From: Mesorhizobium sp. WSM4904
Lineage (GTDB): Bacteria > Pseudomonadota > Alphaproteobacteria > Rhizobiales > Rhizobiaceae
Direction: 5' to 3'
Assembly: GCF_029674545.1 (NCBI RefSeq)
Contig: NZ_CP121354.1
Span: 5,341,001 to 5,405,000 of the forward strand
Length of the DNA: 64,000 bases
The notes beneath the pieces are model-generated. The model was not told the DNA's origin and made no database searches. It saw nothing but the letters and a program-made list of their open reading frames with translations. Position 1 is the first letter of the stretch. Each line of letters begins with the position of its first letter. The translations under genes and the position numbers were made by a program. Positions 62,745 to 64,000 of this stretch are shown piece after piece.

Positions 62745-63995
62745 TCAGACCCTGTTGAGCGATGGTGTCGGCTTGACTGGGCGCCGCTTGACCAACAGGA
62801 AGAGAACCAATCCGGCGGTGGTTAAGGCGAAGCCTGCCCAGACTGCGGACAACAGGCCAAGGTCGGCTCCGATCGTGAGGCCGCCGGCCCAGGCTCCCAG
62901 AGCGTTCGCGACGTTGAGCGAGGCGAGGTTCATCGCACCCATGAGCGTGCCCGATTCCGGCGCGAGACTGGTGAGCCTGATCTGAATTGTCGGGATTGCC
63001 GCCATCATCGTCGCGCCTACACCGAACAGCGCCGGGAAGAGAACCCAGCAGTTGACCCCCCAGAAGCCGAGAGCCGCCAGCACGACGAGGGCACAGCCGT
63101 ATCCGGCCACGATGCCGCTACTAGGATCCGCATCGGCGAGACGCCCGCCATAAAAGTTTCCGACCGTCATGCCGATGCCGAACACGGCCAGCCCGAGCGG
63201 AATGACCCGAGGCGGCAACCCCACCAGATCGGTGACGAAGGGGCCGATGAATGTATAGACGGCGAAAATCGAGGAGATGCCGAGCGCGGCGACCGCCATC
63301 ATCAGCCACACTTGTCCATTCTGCAAACCACCCAGTTCGTGCATGATCGAGGCACCGTCGAGCGCGGAACTCCGCGGCACCAGGAACCACAAGGACAGCA
63401 GGGAAACGACACCCAGGCCGCCGACGCACAGATAGGTCGCCCGCCACCCGACGGTCTGGCCTAGGAACGTGGCTATCGGCGATCCCAGGATCGTGGCAAT
63501 GGTCAATCCCGCCATGACGATGGCGAAGGCCCGGCCAGCATGTCCGGGGCCGACCAAGTAGGACGCCACCACAGCGCCGGCGCCGAAATAGGCACCTTGC
63601 GGCAAGCCGGTGACGAAGCGGGCGACCACGAACATGCCCAGCCCGTCCGCCACAGCCGACAAGACGTTGCCGGCGATGAAGATCCCGATCAACAGCAGCA
63701 GCAGGGTGCGCCGGTTGAGATGCGCGGCGAACAGCGTGAGGATGGGTCCGCCGAAGACGACGCCGAATGCGTAGGCGGTGATCGCGTGCGTTGCCGTTGG
63801 GATATTGACGCCGAAAGACGCCGAGAACAGCTGTATGATCCCCATCGAAGCGAATTCGGTGGTTCCGATGCAGAAGGTGCCAAGCGCCAGCGCGAACAGG
63901 GCCAGTCTGCTTTCCCGGTCCGTGACGACACGGTGGCCGTTCTCGATATCCAGCTCTTGCTTTGCTGTTGCGGCCAAAGTGCCTTCGTTCATCAT
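62745..63995 (-). CDS. MFS transporter, DHA1 family (AraJ/PbuE-like)
   Basis: 416 residues, twelve predicted helices. ALALGTFCIGTTEFASMGIIQLF is the helix-1 pattern of the DHA1 branch with AraJ, NepI and PbuE; motif A-like AAHLNRRTLLLLLIG follows helix 2, and motif C-like GLTIATILGSPIATFLGQ is in helix 5. Drug, nucleoside or sugar efflux is the usual role. The start lies 5 bases from the window end (ATG ATG at 63995/63992), so its promoter and any operon partner upstream are not visible. Confidence 0.88.
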   Translation of the reverse strand: MMNEGTLAATAKQELDIENGHRVVTDRESRLALFALALGTFCIGTTEFASMGIIQLFSASFGVNIPTATHAITAYAFGVVFGGPILTLFAAHLNRRTLLLLLIGIFIAGNVLSAVADGLGMFVVARFVTGLPQGAYFGAGAVVASYLVGPGHAGRAFAIVMAGLTIATILGSPIATFLGQTVGWRATYLCVGGLGVVSLLSLWFLVPRSSALDGASIMHELGGLQNGQVWLMMAVAALGISSIFAVYTFIGPFVTDLVGLPPRVIPLGLAVFGIGMTVGNFYGGRLADADPSSGIVAGYGCALVVLAALGFWGVNCWVLFPALFGVGATMMAAIPTIQIRLTSLAPESGTLMGAMNLASLNVANALGAWAGGLTIGADLGLLSAVWAGFALTTAGLVLFLLVKRRPVKPTPSLNRV

Positions 63996-64000
63996 GGCTT

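Overview
The window looks like a piece of the main chromosome of an alphaproteobacterium of the order Hyphomicrobiales (Rhizobiales), most likely Mesorhizobium or a close relative. The grounds are high G+C, the linked order lptF-lptG-lptD-surA-pdxA-rsmA followed by gmk-yicC-mltG-fabF-acpP-fabG-fabD, YbaY/DUF995/Omp25-31-type small proteins, a full CtrA-type operator pair, and several families of short palindromic intergenic repeats of the kind scattered through rhizobial genomes. No rRNA, tRNA, transposase, integrase, prophage or CRISPR array was seen, so the genus is an inference.

Layout. 1-1070: fluoride export module (DUF190 protein, two small CrcB subunits). 1261-2232: two small exported proteins. 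2311-6610: leftward housekeeping run moaE, moaD, pgsA, uvrC and a pteridine-reductase-like SDR. 7023-18811: a patchwork of single accessory genes (outer-membrane beta-barrel, GFA-type enzyme, TfoX-like, GST, histone-H1-like protein, DinB-like, two TetR regulators, FAD monooxygenase, DoxX, VOC, AraC, RlmJ, a periplasmic CMD protein), broken up by repeats. 19969-25715: a rightward nucleotide-sugar and lipid-linked-sugar cluster (UDP-xylose synthase, GalE, flippase-like membrane protein, polyprenyl-phosphate glycosyltransferase, UDP-glucuronate 4-epimerase). 26475-30477: a cellulose-synthase-like GT2 facing a GH26-like hydrolase across a region with two perfect CtrA boxes, then a DUF995 protein. 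30499-33898: AraC regulator, M20 amidohydrolase, ATP-grasp enzyme.

34461-40659 is the most unusual region: six tightly coupled leftward genes encoding a FabH-like ketosynthase, an NAD-dependent reductase/epimerase, a metallo-beta-lactamase-fold hydrolase, a PaaK/CoF-synthetase-like adenylating ligase, a GNAT/FemAB-like protein and a Rieske oxygenase. I do not recognise this as a named pathway. It looks like an acyl-derived natural product or lipid pathway.

40827-62690 is largely core: a PcaD-like lactonase with a divergent LysR, holC-pepA, the LPS transport permease genes lptF-lptG with lptD and a SurA-like chaperone, pdxA, rsmA, then on the other strand gmk, yicC, mltG, fabF, acpP, fabG, fabD, and a rightward LTA-synthase-like phosphoglycerol transferase. 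The window closes with an MFS exporter (62745-63995).

Other points worth attention: a candidate minus-strand small RNA overlapping the unusual 3' tail of galE (22085-22200), two orphan antitoxin genes, an inverted pair of repeats whose inner hairpins differ in sequence but keep pairing, and two exported proteins that share a CxPSGFGQ C-terminal motif.
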